The notes under the pieces: model-generated
What the model was told of the DNA's origin: nothing
What the model saw: the letters and a program-made list of their open reading frames with translations, nothing else
Database searches by the model: none
Position numbers and translations under genes: made by a program
Shown: positions 1 through 11,465 of the stretch, piece by piece
How positions within the stretch are numbered: position 1 is the first letter of the stretch
Layout of the letters: every line of letters begins with the position of its first letter
DNA from: Brachionus plicatilis
Taxonomy: Eukaryota > Rotifera > Eurotatoria > Ploima > Brachionidae
Reading direction: 5' to 3'
Assembly (NCBI GenBank): GCA_010279815.1
Contig: QEOQ01000014.1
Location: 341,687 to 371,795 of the forward strand
DNA length: 30,109 bases

Positions 1-56
1 CGAGTTTAAGTACAAAACCCATTTTCAATGCTTATTTGAGTGTATCCAAAGCTTTC

Positions 57-1292
57 TTAATAAATATTCACTATTGCAATGTCATCAATTGTTCCATTTT
101 TATTCAAATAAATTTTTTCCTTACCGTCATATCTCTGAATAAGCTTTTGGTAAGTTGATGTTGAGAAATGATTTGTCGAGACAGTTTTGTCAAACCACAT
201 ACCAGCACATTCTTTTGGACATTCTTCTTTAAAACAATTCATGAATAATTTATCATTTTCATACTCAAAAAAACTCATTAAACAATCGATTTGAGATTTA
301 TTTTTGCACTCGGTCGATTCCACAAAATTAGGATAATATGAGTCGTAGCACCCACAGGTTTGTATCAAAAAAATTTGAAAGCATTGATAGTAACAAGATA
401 TTTGTGAATACAAATCTAAATATTTATGAACCAATTTGTATGCTTTTGACTCAAAATAATTTGGATCTTTTGTATTCTTATCACAATCACTGTACGGTTT
501 AGTCTCTAATTCATAAAAAGTTCTTGATAATGCAATGTTTGTCTCTGTTTTTGGGGGAACTGTTGCCGGACTCACCAGCATGGGATAAGTTGTTTGATTG
601 TGAATAAAAATTAAGCTCCCCGAATTCGGGTTAAGAAATTTTAAACTATCTGGAACACTTAAATTCAAAATTAGTCTCAATGATCCTGTTCTTTCAATAT
701 TAGTTGAATATTCAAGGTCAATTTTGCTTCCTTTTGAATCAAATCCTGAATTGAATTGAAAGCAATTTCCGTGGTTAGGATGGAAAAATAATTTGAATTG
801 AGATCGGTCACACTGTAAAAAATCAAAATAACAGTCTACTAAAAGTTTACCAATTGTATCTCCATAAAGTTCTTTAGATTCCTCATAAAACTCAGAGATT
901 TTGGCATGGTTTCTATAATCATACTCAAAAAGGCTTGAAAATGGACTTCTTTCCAAAGTCTGATTTTCGAAACTTTTAGAAAAGTTGACCGAAAAATCTG
1001 ATGTAAAAAAATTCATGTTACAGATTGTAACTGTTGGAAAAATATTTTTGTATTGATTTATTATTCGTGTTTTTGTGGTCACTTCATGTTTGAAAAAATT
1101 CATGATATTTTGACATGCCATAAAAGCACATAGTCCTGTAGACACAACACAAAACAAAATCCACATGATTTTTATGTAGAGATTTTTGGACCTTAGAATG
1201 CTTGGAAACCCGTGAATAGTTGATGAAAGCAAGCATTCACAAAAAGTGTTCATTAGCTTTTTTCGAAAAGACTCAGGGTTTTTCAAGTCCAT
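57..1292 (-). CDS. DEG/ENaC-family sodium channel, truncated by an in-frame stop and running off the left edge
   Basis: This is an amiloride-sensitive/peptide-gated type cation channel subunit of the plasma membrane. Residues 1-39 are cytosolic and hold the family HG gating motif (STIHGFP, residues 24-30). TM1 is about residues 40-62, followed by the conserved FPTVTICN (85-92). The extracellular domain ends in the usual cysteine-rich block (SCYYQC...TCGCYDSYYPN). The start is the ATG at 1290-1292. The ORF stops at 57-59, but the same frame continues past that TAA with ESFGYTQISIEN, which fits the segment that normally joins to TM2. The stop therefore seems to replace a tyrosine codon in a NIYY-type motif. 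A GT at 17-18 (minus) could be a splice donor, leaving TM2 in an exon outside the window. Without TM2 the product has no pore. Either this is a recent pseudogene or the base is an assembly error. Family assignment is firm; functional state is not. Confidence 0.88.
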   Translation of the reverse strand: MDLKNPESFRKKLMNTFCECLLSSTIHGFPSILRSKNLYIKIMWILFCVVSTGLCAFMACQNIMNFFKHEVTTKTRIINQYKNIFPTVTICNMNFFTSDFSVNFSKSFENQTLERSPFSSLFEYDYRNHAKISEFYEESKELYGDTIGKLLVDCYFDFLQCDRSQFKLFFHPNHGNCFQFNSGFDSKGSKIDLEYSTNIERTGSLRLILNLSVPDSLKFLNPNSGSLIFIHNQTTYPMLVSPATVPPKTETNIALSRTFYELETKPYSDCDKNTKDPNYFESKAYKLVHKYLDLYSQISCYYQCFQIFLIQTCGCYDSYYPNFVESTECKNKSQIDCLMSFFEYENDKLFMNCFKEECPKECAGMWFDKTVSTNHFSTSTYQKLIQRYDGKEKIYLNKNGTIDDIAIVNIY

Positions 1293-2598
1293 TTTTTAGT
1301 TTTTTTTAATCCTTGTTTCTTGAATTTTATGAAAAATTGATATAAGTATAGTTAGTTAGCTTTTTTATATACTTCTTTACAGTTATTGTTGAGCGGAACA
1401 AACTTAGTCCAACTAAAGAAGAAATGTGTAGGATATACATTTAATAATACTTTTAAGAATTAATTTAAAATTATTACTAAATTTTCACTGGTAACTAATT
1501 TACATTTATTAAAATTTTAATTTCGTTGAAACAATCAAAAACATTTTATTAGAATTTTATTTATTTTTGACTTTTCTTTTAACAGCAATTTTTGGTTTTA
1601 CAGAAATATTTAGTATTTTTTGGATAAATTAAGATTTTTGATCAAATTACATTTTTCAAATTTTATCTAAACATTTTAAATGCGCATTTAAATTTCAATG
1701 CAATTTTTTTTAACAATTACATTCCATTTTGAAAATATAAAAAATTTGCGATGAAATTTAATTACACATTTAAAAATTTAAGTTTTTACTAAAATTGAAA
1801 CTGTTGGTCCTGTTATCTGGTAGAATCGGTTTCATTACAAAACATGTCCAAAAACCAGTCTGAACCCAATTTTTATGAATTTTGGACAGAATAATTTTAA
1901 TATTTCAAGGGAAAACAGCAGGCGAGTGCCATTGTCTCAAGATACGGGTTAATACTTCATATTTTTAAATTCATTATAAAATATAATATTCATATTAAAC
2001 TTTTTTGATGAATTTATAAAAAATTCATAAAATTTTTGAAAATTAAAAACCTAAATGTTCAAAACTTTAACATTTATCTTTTGATCACAAAACAATAAAT
2101 TAATCTGAAATAAAAACTTTAAAAAAATTTTTTCTCATTTCATCGATTTGGTAATCAGTTCAACTAGATTATTGCTGTGTGAGCAGTATTTTAAATTTTT
2201 TAACTAAAATTGACAAATATTATAAAAAATATAGGATTTTTTAGATTGTTTTTTTTATTTATTTTATTTAAAATATAGTTTGGGATGGAATCCCAGGTTG
2301 TTTGGAATGGAACTTTCAACCCCTTGCTTGAAATTGTTTTTTATATTGAGATTATTTTTTATTTACATGCATTTAAAAGTTTGACGAATTTCCGTTTTTT
2401 TATGACTATTTCAATAATCTTTTATAATTTTAAATTAAATAATTCAATTTATTTTTGAAATTAACTAAAAGTTTACTTTTTATAAAGTCTTTATGTAAGA
2501 TTATTTAATTTAAGGCAATTGTTTGAACTTTTATTTTTTTATTCAAAAAAGGACAAAAATGGTCCTTCAACTTTTGAAAATGACAAAGATATTTTATT

Positions 2599-2904
2599 TG
2601 AACCCGAATAAAAACAAAAAAGCCCCAAAAAATCTTAAAAATTGACCAAGAAATGACCATATGGAATAAAGCTTTGATTTTATGCTTATTTACATATTTT
2701 CAGAAAGTTCCGAATTACAGATTTTTGAAATTTTTGGGCTCAGCTCGTCAAGATCTAAAAATTAAGGTCGTAAGAAAAACGTGGTCGTTCAGCCAAACCA
2801 ATACGACAAGCATTTATGAGACAAAAGACATTTTTATTGTTTTTTTTTATTTGCTTAGCAATTGTCTTATTTTGCCTTACTTGTTTTTCTTTAAATTACA
2901 TTAA
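2599..2904 (+). other. Unassigned coding-like open frame
   Basis: A plus-strand frame is open for about 100 codons (first ATG at 2653), unusually long for this AT-rich tract. The middle part, about 2704-2830, is richer in GC and follows a splice-acceptor-like ATATTTTCAG. It reads FLKFLGSARQDLKIKVVRKT and then SFSQTNTTSIYETKD. The downstream part is simply T-rich and looks non-coding. I do not recognise the protein. It could be one exon of an unannotated gene or a repeat fragment. Confidence 0.25.
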
Positions 2905-4457
2905 TTATAATTTACCTAGAAATAATCAATAAATATTTTCAAACGTAGTTTTTTACATACCTAGCAAATTAAACTTTGTTCAATTTTATAGAACCTTTAT
3001 TCAATCATATTTCAAAAATTAAAAAAATAATTATTTTTTCTCTTTTTTACATTTACATTTGTAATTCAATTATTTCTTAATAAAAAATTTATGACTTGAA
3101 ATTTTTTATATTTTTTATAGTTCTATTTTTAAAATAAGTCAAAATCTTCGCTTAAATTTTTTAAAATTTTGAAACAAGTAAAAGTCATGACTTGCACTTG
3201 ACTTATGACTTTCATACAAGTCAGAAAATAATAAAGATAAATTAAGATCGATTTTTAAAATCAATTTATTAAATAAATAAATAAAAACAAGAAAATGAAA
3301 ATTGTCAAAATATGGTTTATTTTTAGAAAATTTAAGTCAATTTATCTAATTTTCATCTAATAAAAATATTTTTTTTGAAATAATGATTAGAATTAGATTG
3401 CAAAAATGCAATAAAAATACTAAAATACAATTCAATCAATTTTCATATGAATTTTAGTCAATTTATTAAAGAAAACAGCATAAAACTTAATCAGAATTAT
3501 ATTTCGAATCACCAATTTTTAAATTATCTCATTTTACAGAAAGTTTGTCGGCTCTAAACTCACTCAGTACTCTTTTAATGGTGAATGAAGACCAATTGGC
3601 ATTTTTTAGAATGTATTAGTATTATAAATGTTAAAATAAAATTAAAATAAATAAATTTTTTTTTTAATTTAAAATTTTATTTTTTCCAAAAATTTATTTC
3701 TTTTTATTTTTAAAATATTTGTAATAAACGATTTGAAACAATAATTGTCAAAATACATTTTCAAATCTTTTTTATTTTCAATATAATCATTATTTTTGAT
3801 TTTTAGCTTTGAAAAAATCAATTTTTAGTATTTTTATTTTAAACATGTTTACAATTTATGTTGAAGTAGACTTATTTAACTGTAACCAATTTTAAAGTCT
3901 AATGAAAAGCCATCTTGACAATGATCAGTTACTTTTCGCTAAAATAACAAAATGAATAATCTTTTTCTTAAAAATGTTTAAACCTAAACTTAAGAAATAA
4001 AAAAATTTATTATCAGCATAAATTGACAACAATTTTTACATGAACAAAAAAATTGGATTTTAATTAATTTATTAAATTCAATTAATCTTTAAAACGAAAA
4101 TTTGATAGGTTTAAAATCAATTTTTTGGAATAAAATTTCAAGCTTTAATTTTTAATCAAAATACTAAAAATAAATAAAAATAGCAATATTTTTTATGCTT
4201 GAAAATCTGAATAACTTCTTTTGAATTAATTAGATTTTAACATTTAAAATTGAGCAATTAATTACTAATTGCTAGTTTTTTTTTAATCTTTAACAATCAT
4301 TAAAGTCTATTTATTTAACATTAGGAACGATAGGTATAAATACAAATGCCAAATAATAATAATTATTGGCTCTGCGATTTTTTAAATGTAATTTAAAATA
4401 TTTATTTTGGCTAGAAACTGTTTTTTTCTCAAATTATTATTAGAGAAATTTAGATTG

Positions 4458-4520
4458 TACCCCACAAATTTTTAATAAAATACCCCAAATTATTCAATTT
4501 TAACCCCAATTTTATTAAGA
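4458..4520. repeat. Spaced degenerate ACCCCAAATT motifs
   Basis: Three similar motifs (TACCCCACAAAT, TACCCCAAATT, TAACCCCAATTT) lie about 20 bases apart in an A/T background, followed by looser ACCACA motifs. The arrangement resembles the spaced CACCAA motifs at 20139-20400 and may be the subterminal part of an old transposon end. Confidence 0.3.
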
Positions 4521-4597
4521 AAACCACAAAAAAAGATACACAAAGACTAAAAAAACCCTATTTTTTAATTTAATGACCACAAATTAATTAAATTTTG

Positions 4598-4750
4598 ATA
4601 TATTTATTTATTTATTTCAATGAACGCCTTAAAGGCGATGTTAAAAAAAAATTAACATAAAAAAAAAATATTTTTTTAATTTCGACCCTGTTTTTAATTA
4701 TGACCTTATTATTATTTATTTCATTGAACGCCTTATGGGCTTAATAAAAA
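4598..4750 (-). mobile_element. Two LINE 3' tail remnants (minus strand)
   Basis: Read on the minus strand, both remnants end in a short hairpin or hairpin-like block followed by TTCA(A/T)TGAAATAAATAA and A/T-rich tail repeats. One has a perfect CGCCTT/AAGGCG stem at 4625-4637. The other, GCCCATAAGGCG at 4732-4742, has the same flanks. A terminal hairpin plus an (AAATAAAT) tail is the layout at the 3' end of the LINE at 24413-24465. No reverse transcriptase sequence was found next to them. Confidence 0.35.
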
Positions 4751-6634
4751 TTTAAAAAAAAAATTTATTTGATTTTATTTAGCGTTAATGGCTAAATATG
4801 TAATAGATGATACTGATATTAGTCCAGATTCGAAAAACTTATCAAATTGTTTTATTAGAAAAATAAGACAAAATATAAGTGCTTGAAAATTCTTAAAAAA
4901 ACTATTAAAAATTAAAATTAATAACATTCTAAAAATATATTTAATTCTCGTGGTTTCATTAAAAGAACTTAGTCTATTGGTTTCTACTCAATAGTTTCAA
5001 CGGTAATTAATTTGTGAGTTCATTTTCAATTTAATTTAAATATGTTTCTGCTTTTTTAGACAAAATTTAAAAGGTTAAATTAAACAAATTGATAATGACT
5101 TGAAAAATTTTCAAGTTGTTCTTGTGTGATAGATTCTAAGGGGCTGAGAATTTTTCAAAAAATTAATAAAAATTAGGACACTGATAATATTTTTAATACA
5201 AATTTAGTTTATTTGTCTTATCTTGTTAAAATAAGCTGCATCTGAAGCATTTTCTATTCTAACCTTACAAGTGCATATATTTGCAGATTAAATATTTTTT
5301 TGAAAAATAAACTCTGAATAAACATATTTTTATTTGAAGCCTTTAAATAACCCGTTTATTTTTAACATTCAAGTTCCACTTGAAAAAAAATCTTTCCCAA
5401 AAAAACAATAAATAAATTCAAACAAAAAATTAAAAAAATAAAAATACTCGAGATTTTGTCCAAGAACGATTTTAAATTTCTCTTTATTAAAAAATGATAT
5501 GTCATTTTTGTTAGAAATGATTTGATTAATATTTAAAATTGTCATAAAAATAATCTTTAAAAGACATGGAAGATTTTTTTAATTGAAAAATTCGCCGGCA
5601 GCGAATCTGGCTTTTATTAAAATAAAAAATAATGCTTCAACTTCATAGCACCTGCGATTCAATAGTCTTTAAAGAATTATTTTTAAAGATATTCGCCCAG
5701 AAAACCTTGTTTCCATAACAAGTAAATAAAAACTATATTTATGCCATTAGCTGAATATTATCTAAGATTTCATAATGTTTTTTGACTGTCTTGAAAAAAA
5801 AAATTTAAATAAAATTCAAGATATCAGGTTAAATTTTTATTAAATTTCTGTGCGCTCAATTCAATTGTTTTGGCTTCGTAGAATTATTAATTATTTTTTA
5901 ATAAAAGCTTTAATAAATTCTTAGCTATTGAGTAAATGGCAAGAAATGTGGCCACGTTGTGACATTAAAAGAAAGTTTGCCAGCGGAGATTACTTTTAAT
6001 TCATTAAAGATAAAAAAGGTCATTGTAAAAGTTGTTCAAAAAAAAGAGCTAAATTTTACTCAACCTTATCAAAATAATTGCGATAAGAGTCTTATTTTCA
6101 TAAACTTTAAATAAATCTTAAGTTGTTTGGCGAGGTTCTATCTAAAAAGCTTTTAGCCGGGTCTGCGGGCAAAACCTTATGAATTCAAGTGTTTTTGCTG
6201 AGTTTTTTTTTTTCAAAGATAGAAAGTTAAAACGCTCGGGAGCTATTAAAACTATTTTATGACAATTGTTTGTAATTAGCATAGAATTCAAGGTATGCTT
6301 TAAATTTGATATGTTTACGTCCAAAGAAACTTATTATTTCGGTATTGTTTGGACCTGGATTATTGACAAATATTGTGCTTTGTAAAACACCTTGTTAATT
6401 ATATCTAGTTCAAACAACCTAATCCGCAAATATCAACTAAACTAATGTTAACTAAATAAGACTCCAAATCTACGGAAAATAATTTAAAAAAAAAAGAAAA
6501 ATTTTAATTGTTTTATTCTTGTTTTGAATGCAGCTAGTTTTGGTTTCTGAATAATGGGAGAAGATCATTAAGAAAATTATTTTTTAAAATAAAAAAAAAA
6601 TTCAAAATCTTAATGAGACACACACTCACACACA

Positions 6635-6643
6635 TATATAAAG
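6635..6643 (+). promoter_or_regulatory. Possible TATA box upstream of the FRMD4-type gene
   Basis: TATATAAAG follows a short CA repeat and lies about 190 bases before the FRMD4-type ATG. Transcription from here would give a leader with room for a 5' UTR intron ending at the TTTTAG next to the ATG (about 6829). Position and motif are the only evidence, and TATA-like strings are common in this composition. Confidence 0.25.
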
Positions 6644-6831
6644 GTATACTAAAAAAAAAAAAATTATTTAGGTTGCTTTAGGTGTATTTTCATTGTGTGT
6701 CGTTTTAAATTTTAATAATTTATTTTGACTAGAAAAAATAAATTTTAGATAAATAAAATAAAATCAATTTATTTCTAAATGAATCTTTACTTTTGCTCTG
6801 GCACCGATCTAAACCAGGTATAATTTTAGCA

Positions 6832-9800
6832 ATGATCGAGCCTCGGCTGACATCCACTGTTTTACTAGATGGCTCTCAACTTGATTTTTTAATAACAGTA
6901 ATAATCTTTGCTAAACTTTGGACCATGACAAATTTTTAATTAATTTTCAAGCCGGATTTTTTGACATGTGATCTACTTGACATGGTCTGTGCCCATCTAT
7001 CACTCACGGACAAAGAGTATTTCGGACTGTCTTTTGTTGACCACACGTAACCAACTTAAGATCAAAAAATTACTAAAAAAAATTTTGTCTAATTTTAAAA
7101 ATCAAGGGGACACAGAAATTGGCTTCAGATGGAAAAGAAAATACTCGACCACGATTTGGCAAAAAAAAATGGAGTTTTAATTTTATTTTTCTCAGTCAAA
7201 TTTTATATTGAGACCATAGCGTACACTAAAGATAAAAATGCCGTCGAATTATTTTTTTTACAAGCTAGATTATTGATTTATCAAGTAAATATTTAATTTA
7301 AATTAAAATTTTTTTTTTTTTAAATTCAATTTAAGGGCGATCTTGAGCTAAATAATGAAATTATTTTTGAACTAGGTGCCTTAGTACTTCAGTCTATGTA
7401 CGGTGATTATAAAAAGTAATTACTGATGATTTTTTGATAATTTTTAAAATTTTATTCAAGTGACAAAGAAACAATTCAGAATATAAAAAATCAGAATATT
7501 TTACCCAAGCACTTTTTTGCCAATTATAGCCAAGTATCAAGCTATTGGTAAGATTTAATTTGGCTTCCAAATAAAACATTTGCTGATTCTTTTTTAGTGA
7601 GCCTAAAATAATAGGATTTTATAAAAAATGTGCCACTCTGAGTCGCGGTCAATCTATTGTCAAGTAAATTATTTTTCAAATATTTTAATGAGTAAACTAA
7701 TTATTTATCAAGCTATCTGTCCATAGTGGAAAAATTGTGCAATTATGGCGTTCATTATTATGAAGTAAAGGACAAAACAAGCACCAAATGGTACTTGGGT
7801 GTTTCGTACAGAGGCATAGGTCTTTATGAATCAAATAATAAAATTGTTCCAAAAAAAGTATTTTATTTTTTTTAAATGGGCAACATTATCTTTTTTTTTC
7901 TTCAGATATTTCCTTGGTCTAAACTAGAAAATTTGTACTACCGAGATAGAAAATTTTCCATTGAGGTTCACGAATCCCATTCGTAAGTGAAAGGTTTACT
8001 TTTGTCAATAAAAAAAGTTAATTCTTTTAATAAAAGTATAAATTCTAACGAAACCGAGAACACAAATGAATTAAAAAGCTTTCAGGCAAATTCAGTGTCG
8101 ACAGATGAGGCATTTAATCCCGTAAAAGTGTACGCTTGGTTCGCGTCCATTCCGTCCTTGTGTAAATCAATATGGCTAATGGCAGTTGCCCAGCATCAGT
8201 TCTATTTGGATAAAAAACAAAATAGAGTAATATTTTTGGAAAATTTTTTATTAAATTTTTTCAATTGGCAAATATAATTTTTAGTTAAACTAAATTAATT
8301 CGCTTTAGGTGAAATTAAAATTCTAGGTGTAGGTAAAAGACAAATATTTGCCAAAAATTGTGATTAATTTGAGATTTTGACAAAAAAGTTGAATTAAATA
8401 AAAAAAAAAAAAGAGTTAAAATTTTATTTTAATTTAGACATGATTCGGCAAATAGAGCTTAGGTTTTTTAATATTTCTTTTTTTAGCACAATTTGCTTCA
8501 ATTTAAATCCATGAGTGACTTGGCACTTGAATTAAATTCAAACAATGTTCAAAATAGTCAACAAGGAAAGTTTAATTTGGAAAATCTTGACAACAACGTA
8601 CCAAACGGAATCAAGTTAAAGCCCTCAAATGCCAAAATGATTAGTGGACCAAAGCACAGTGATGAAAATACCAAGTCAGAGCTATTATCTTTGTTCAAAA
8701 AGCAAAAAGAAATTTTGCAGAAACGGCTTGAGATAAAGAAAAAAATTTACGAAAATTTCAAATCAAAACAAAAGGTAACAAAAAACTCTTAAATCAAACA
8801 CTGATCCGGAATTTTTTATTTTGCTTTTTTCTCAAGAGCTCAACAAGTTATAAAAACTTGTAAATATTTTTAGGCTTTATTTTAATCAAAACAAATATAG
8901 AGAACCTTTAACGATCTATTTTTAACAATTATGAATTATTATTCCCTCTTTAAAATAAAATACTAATGAAGTAAATTATTGTACTATTTTAAGACAGATA
9001 AAATTTATAAATGGGTATAAGAAGGGTCAAATTTAATTAAGATTGACTCTCAAATAATTTTGATATATTAAAAAAATACTTAATTTCAATATTTTGCTAT
9101 AAAAGGTTGAGTCTCTATCAAAATTATAAAATTTTTTTATATTTTTTCCATGCTGGATTTGTGATAAAGTATAATAAAGTTTTTTTTTTTTTAATTTGAA
9201 TTGCATAGGAAATTCAAGATATTGCCCAACAGACTGTCAGTGACAAGTCCCATATAAACAAACTAATCAAAATAATAGCCGATTTTCGAAATAACAATTT
9301 GAATTCAAACAACAATCGGGACAAAAATATTCTGATTGACAATATATGCCTAGAGAGTGACATACAAAAAAAAATAATGTTCATCACTTTGAATTTAGCC
9401 TCAGATCCACATGTATCCTACATCGTTCAAAAGCAAAGGCGTGAATTCTACGAAAAAACAAAGAAAAAGGTACAATTATTACTTTAATGTTAAAAAAAAT
9501 AAAATGGTTTATAAAAAATATTTTTTTATTAAAATATTTTTTTTTCAGCTAAATAAATTAGAAAAAAGACTCGAAAAGGAAACTAATACATCAAGGGAGC
9601 ACTCAAATGAATCCAATGTTAAAAATCATACGGAAAAAAATGAAGGTTTAAATAAATTTAATTTAAAAGAAAAATATTTTAACAAATTTTTCAGCTTTTG
9701 TTCATTCAACATCGGAGATAAAGCTCAAACAGATAGATGAAAACTCCGCAGAGATAAGTCCGGCTTCGATTCACCGCAAGGACTCATACCGAAGAGCCCA

Positions 9801-10998
9801 GGAGCAAAAATTGTTCTTGGACTCGGGTGAATTGGGCAATCTAAACAAACAAAATCGTTTGGCGGCGGCAAGAAAAGTCAAGACTATTTTAAACGGTGAC
9901 GCCATTCACCATCCACCCAACCAGACCCAGTCCCAAACTCAGCTACTGCCCATTCAAAATGCATTCATAGAAAACAACCATCAAGAAAATCAACTCAAAG
10001 TTCTGAAAGTCGGCAACAATTTTAAAAACAATTTTATTCCAGAAGAAGTACTTGAAAAATACTTTTTTTTTTTATAAAATAATTAATAAATATTTAATTA
10101 ATTAAACAATTTGAATTTTTAGCAAATGTCAAATGGAGTCCTAGTCGAGGACAGCAGTAATGATGGGTCAAATCAGCGTAATTTTTACTTACAGGATGAT
10201 TTTTTGGACTTTGACTTGAGAAATTACAACCCAAATCAGACAAACAGCTTGAACCACCACTCGAACCAGAATTTACCCCAGACCGACTTTATCACATTCC
10301 GCAATCAACGAAATTCGCGCAAAAACACCAGCGACTCCAATGTTAAACTCCTGGCTGACCACAATTTTTATCACGTGACCAACAGGCGCCACGCAAAACA
10401 CGAATTTAAGTCACGCGAGTCTTTTGCGTGTCCAGACTTGGTAGAGCCGAATGCGAGCCTCATCAAGAACGGCTTCATAACTCAATCGAATAAAACTATT
10501 CCAAATAGACCCTATGAGCTAAGTGAATACTTTAAATTCAATGGTAAATTCAAGCGCGGCATGAACTCGTCCTCGAATTCGCTGGTCAGCCTGAATAGCA
10601 GCAGTGCTGGCACCAACGAGGACTCGGGCAACATAAACTCGGAAAAAGACTTGATCAGGAGTAATCCGGACTTGAAAAATGGTCTCAATTCTCCCAATGG
10701 AGTGCAAAATTATCCTCAAATGAAGCATCAAAACAGTGTGAGGAATTTGACTCAGCTAAATTCAGCAACAAGTGTAAATAGTGTTTTAAATGATCAAAAT
10801 AATCAAAAATATGACTTTTATTCGAATCATTCATTCAAAAAAGATGTGAACAATTTGTCGAATAATATGAGCCTCAATTTGAGCATTCATACTGCCGAGG
10901 AGTTCGGCATCGAAATGCTTGAATGGTTGAACAATGAAACTTCTAATCCGAATGGATTTATCGATTCTAAAATGACAACAAATGCCACTTTGGTTTAG
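6832..10998 (+). CDS. FRMD4: FRMD4-type FERM/CUPID scaffold protein, complete, 14 exons
   Basis: Exons I infer: 6832-6897, 6952-7046, 7107-7284, 7336-7415, 7461-7547, 7598-7663, 7713-7857, 7906-7982, 8079-8226, 8487-8774, 9209-9469, 9549-9645, 9695-10047, 10123-10998. All junctions are GT..AG with matching phase, giving 938 codons plus TAG. Residues about 1-314 are a three-lobed FERM domain. Diagnostic stretches are LLDMVCAHLSLTDKEYFGLSF, GHRNWLQ, KFYIETIAY, ELGALVLQ, SRGQSIVNYLSIVEKL, YGVHYYEVKD, FPWSKLENLYYRDRKFSIEV and SIWLMAVAQHQFYLD. Residues about 315-530 match the CUPID (DUF3338) region, including LASDPHVS. In vertebrates FRMD4A/B bind cytohesins and Par-3 at epithelial junctions and promote Arf6 activation. 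The last ~400 residues are Ser/Asn-rich and look disordered. Exon 9 could instead start at 8037, adding 14 residues; 8079 fits the family length better. The ATG aligns with the family start. Paralogue A versus B cannot be decided. Confidence 0.92.
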
Positions 10999-11221
10999 CT
11001 TTTTTAAGATTTTTCATTTTTGAAAATATTATCTAGTTTTTTTTTTTTAAAAAAGATGAAATTTTTTATAAAATTTATTTAATTTGTAACAAACAATTGA
11101 TTGAAGTTTTTTTTTTTTTTGTTAAATTTGTATGTGTAAATTTTGTGTAATAGTTTTATTTCGACTATTTGTCTTTAAAAATCTATTTAGTGCGACTAAA
11201 AGATAAGTGAATTTTATTGTA

Positions 11222-11244
11222 AATAAAATTTTTGTTTTAATAAA
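11222..11244 (+). terminator. Polyadenylation signals of the FRMD4-type gene
   Basis: Two AATAAA hexamers (11222-11227 and 11239-11244) lie 220-245 bases after the stop codon, at the end of an A/T-rich 3' UTR. They are the first canonical pair downstream on this strand. Confidence 0.45.
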
Positions 11245-11465
11245 TTCATTTTTCTAAACTAAAAATAGAAAATAGCTAAATATTAAATAAAGAAACCATT
11301 TTTTAGCATGTTCATTTTTTTAAAATGGAGAAAATCTTTTAAATACATAAAATTAAAAAATAAAAAAAAAGTGTTTTTACTGGGTTCTAAAATAAATTTG
11401 GAAAATTCTAAATAAATCACTATTTGAAAGAAAAATAGGATTTAGCAAATTTCTGATTTCTGAAT

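Larger units (their letters stand above)
1293..6620. other. Gene-poor AT-rich tract
   Basis: I can support no complete gene here. It is mostly A/T runs with stops in all frames. A few islands of more balanced composition stand out: 1801-1955, 2270-2330, 2540-2840, 3540-3605, 5580-5670 and 5932-6340. Some have coding-like short frames, for example 4788-4886 (31 codons, begins MAKYVIDDTDIS) and 5935-6120 (about 60 open codons on the plus strand). None could be tied to a known family, and they may be exons or transposon debris. Confidence 0.5.

Noticed and set aside
57..1292. A variant genetic code with TAA read as an amino acid, suggested by in-frame TAA in the channel gene and LINE ORF1
   Set aside because: The 938-codon FRMD4-type gene, the EF-hand gene and the EB gene all reach family-appropriate ends with no internal stop. 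The broken frames are one channel and decayed transposons.
6142..6324. Minus-strand 60-codon ORF (contains CHKIVLIAPERFNFLSL)
   Set aside because: It is short, A/T-driven and without domain or splice context; I could not separate it from chance.
7394..7579. Minus-strand 61-codon ORF
   Set aside because: It overlaps FRMD4-type exons 4 and 5 and their intron on the other strand, with no recognisable protein.
10512..10731. Minus-strand ORFs opposite the last FRMD4-type exon
   Set aside because: They are antisense shadows of a GC-richer exon, with no domain and no start context.
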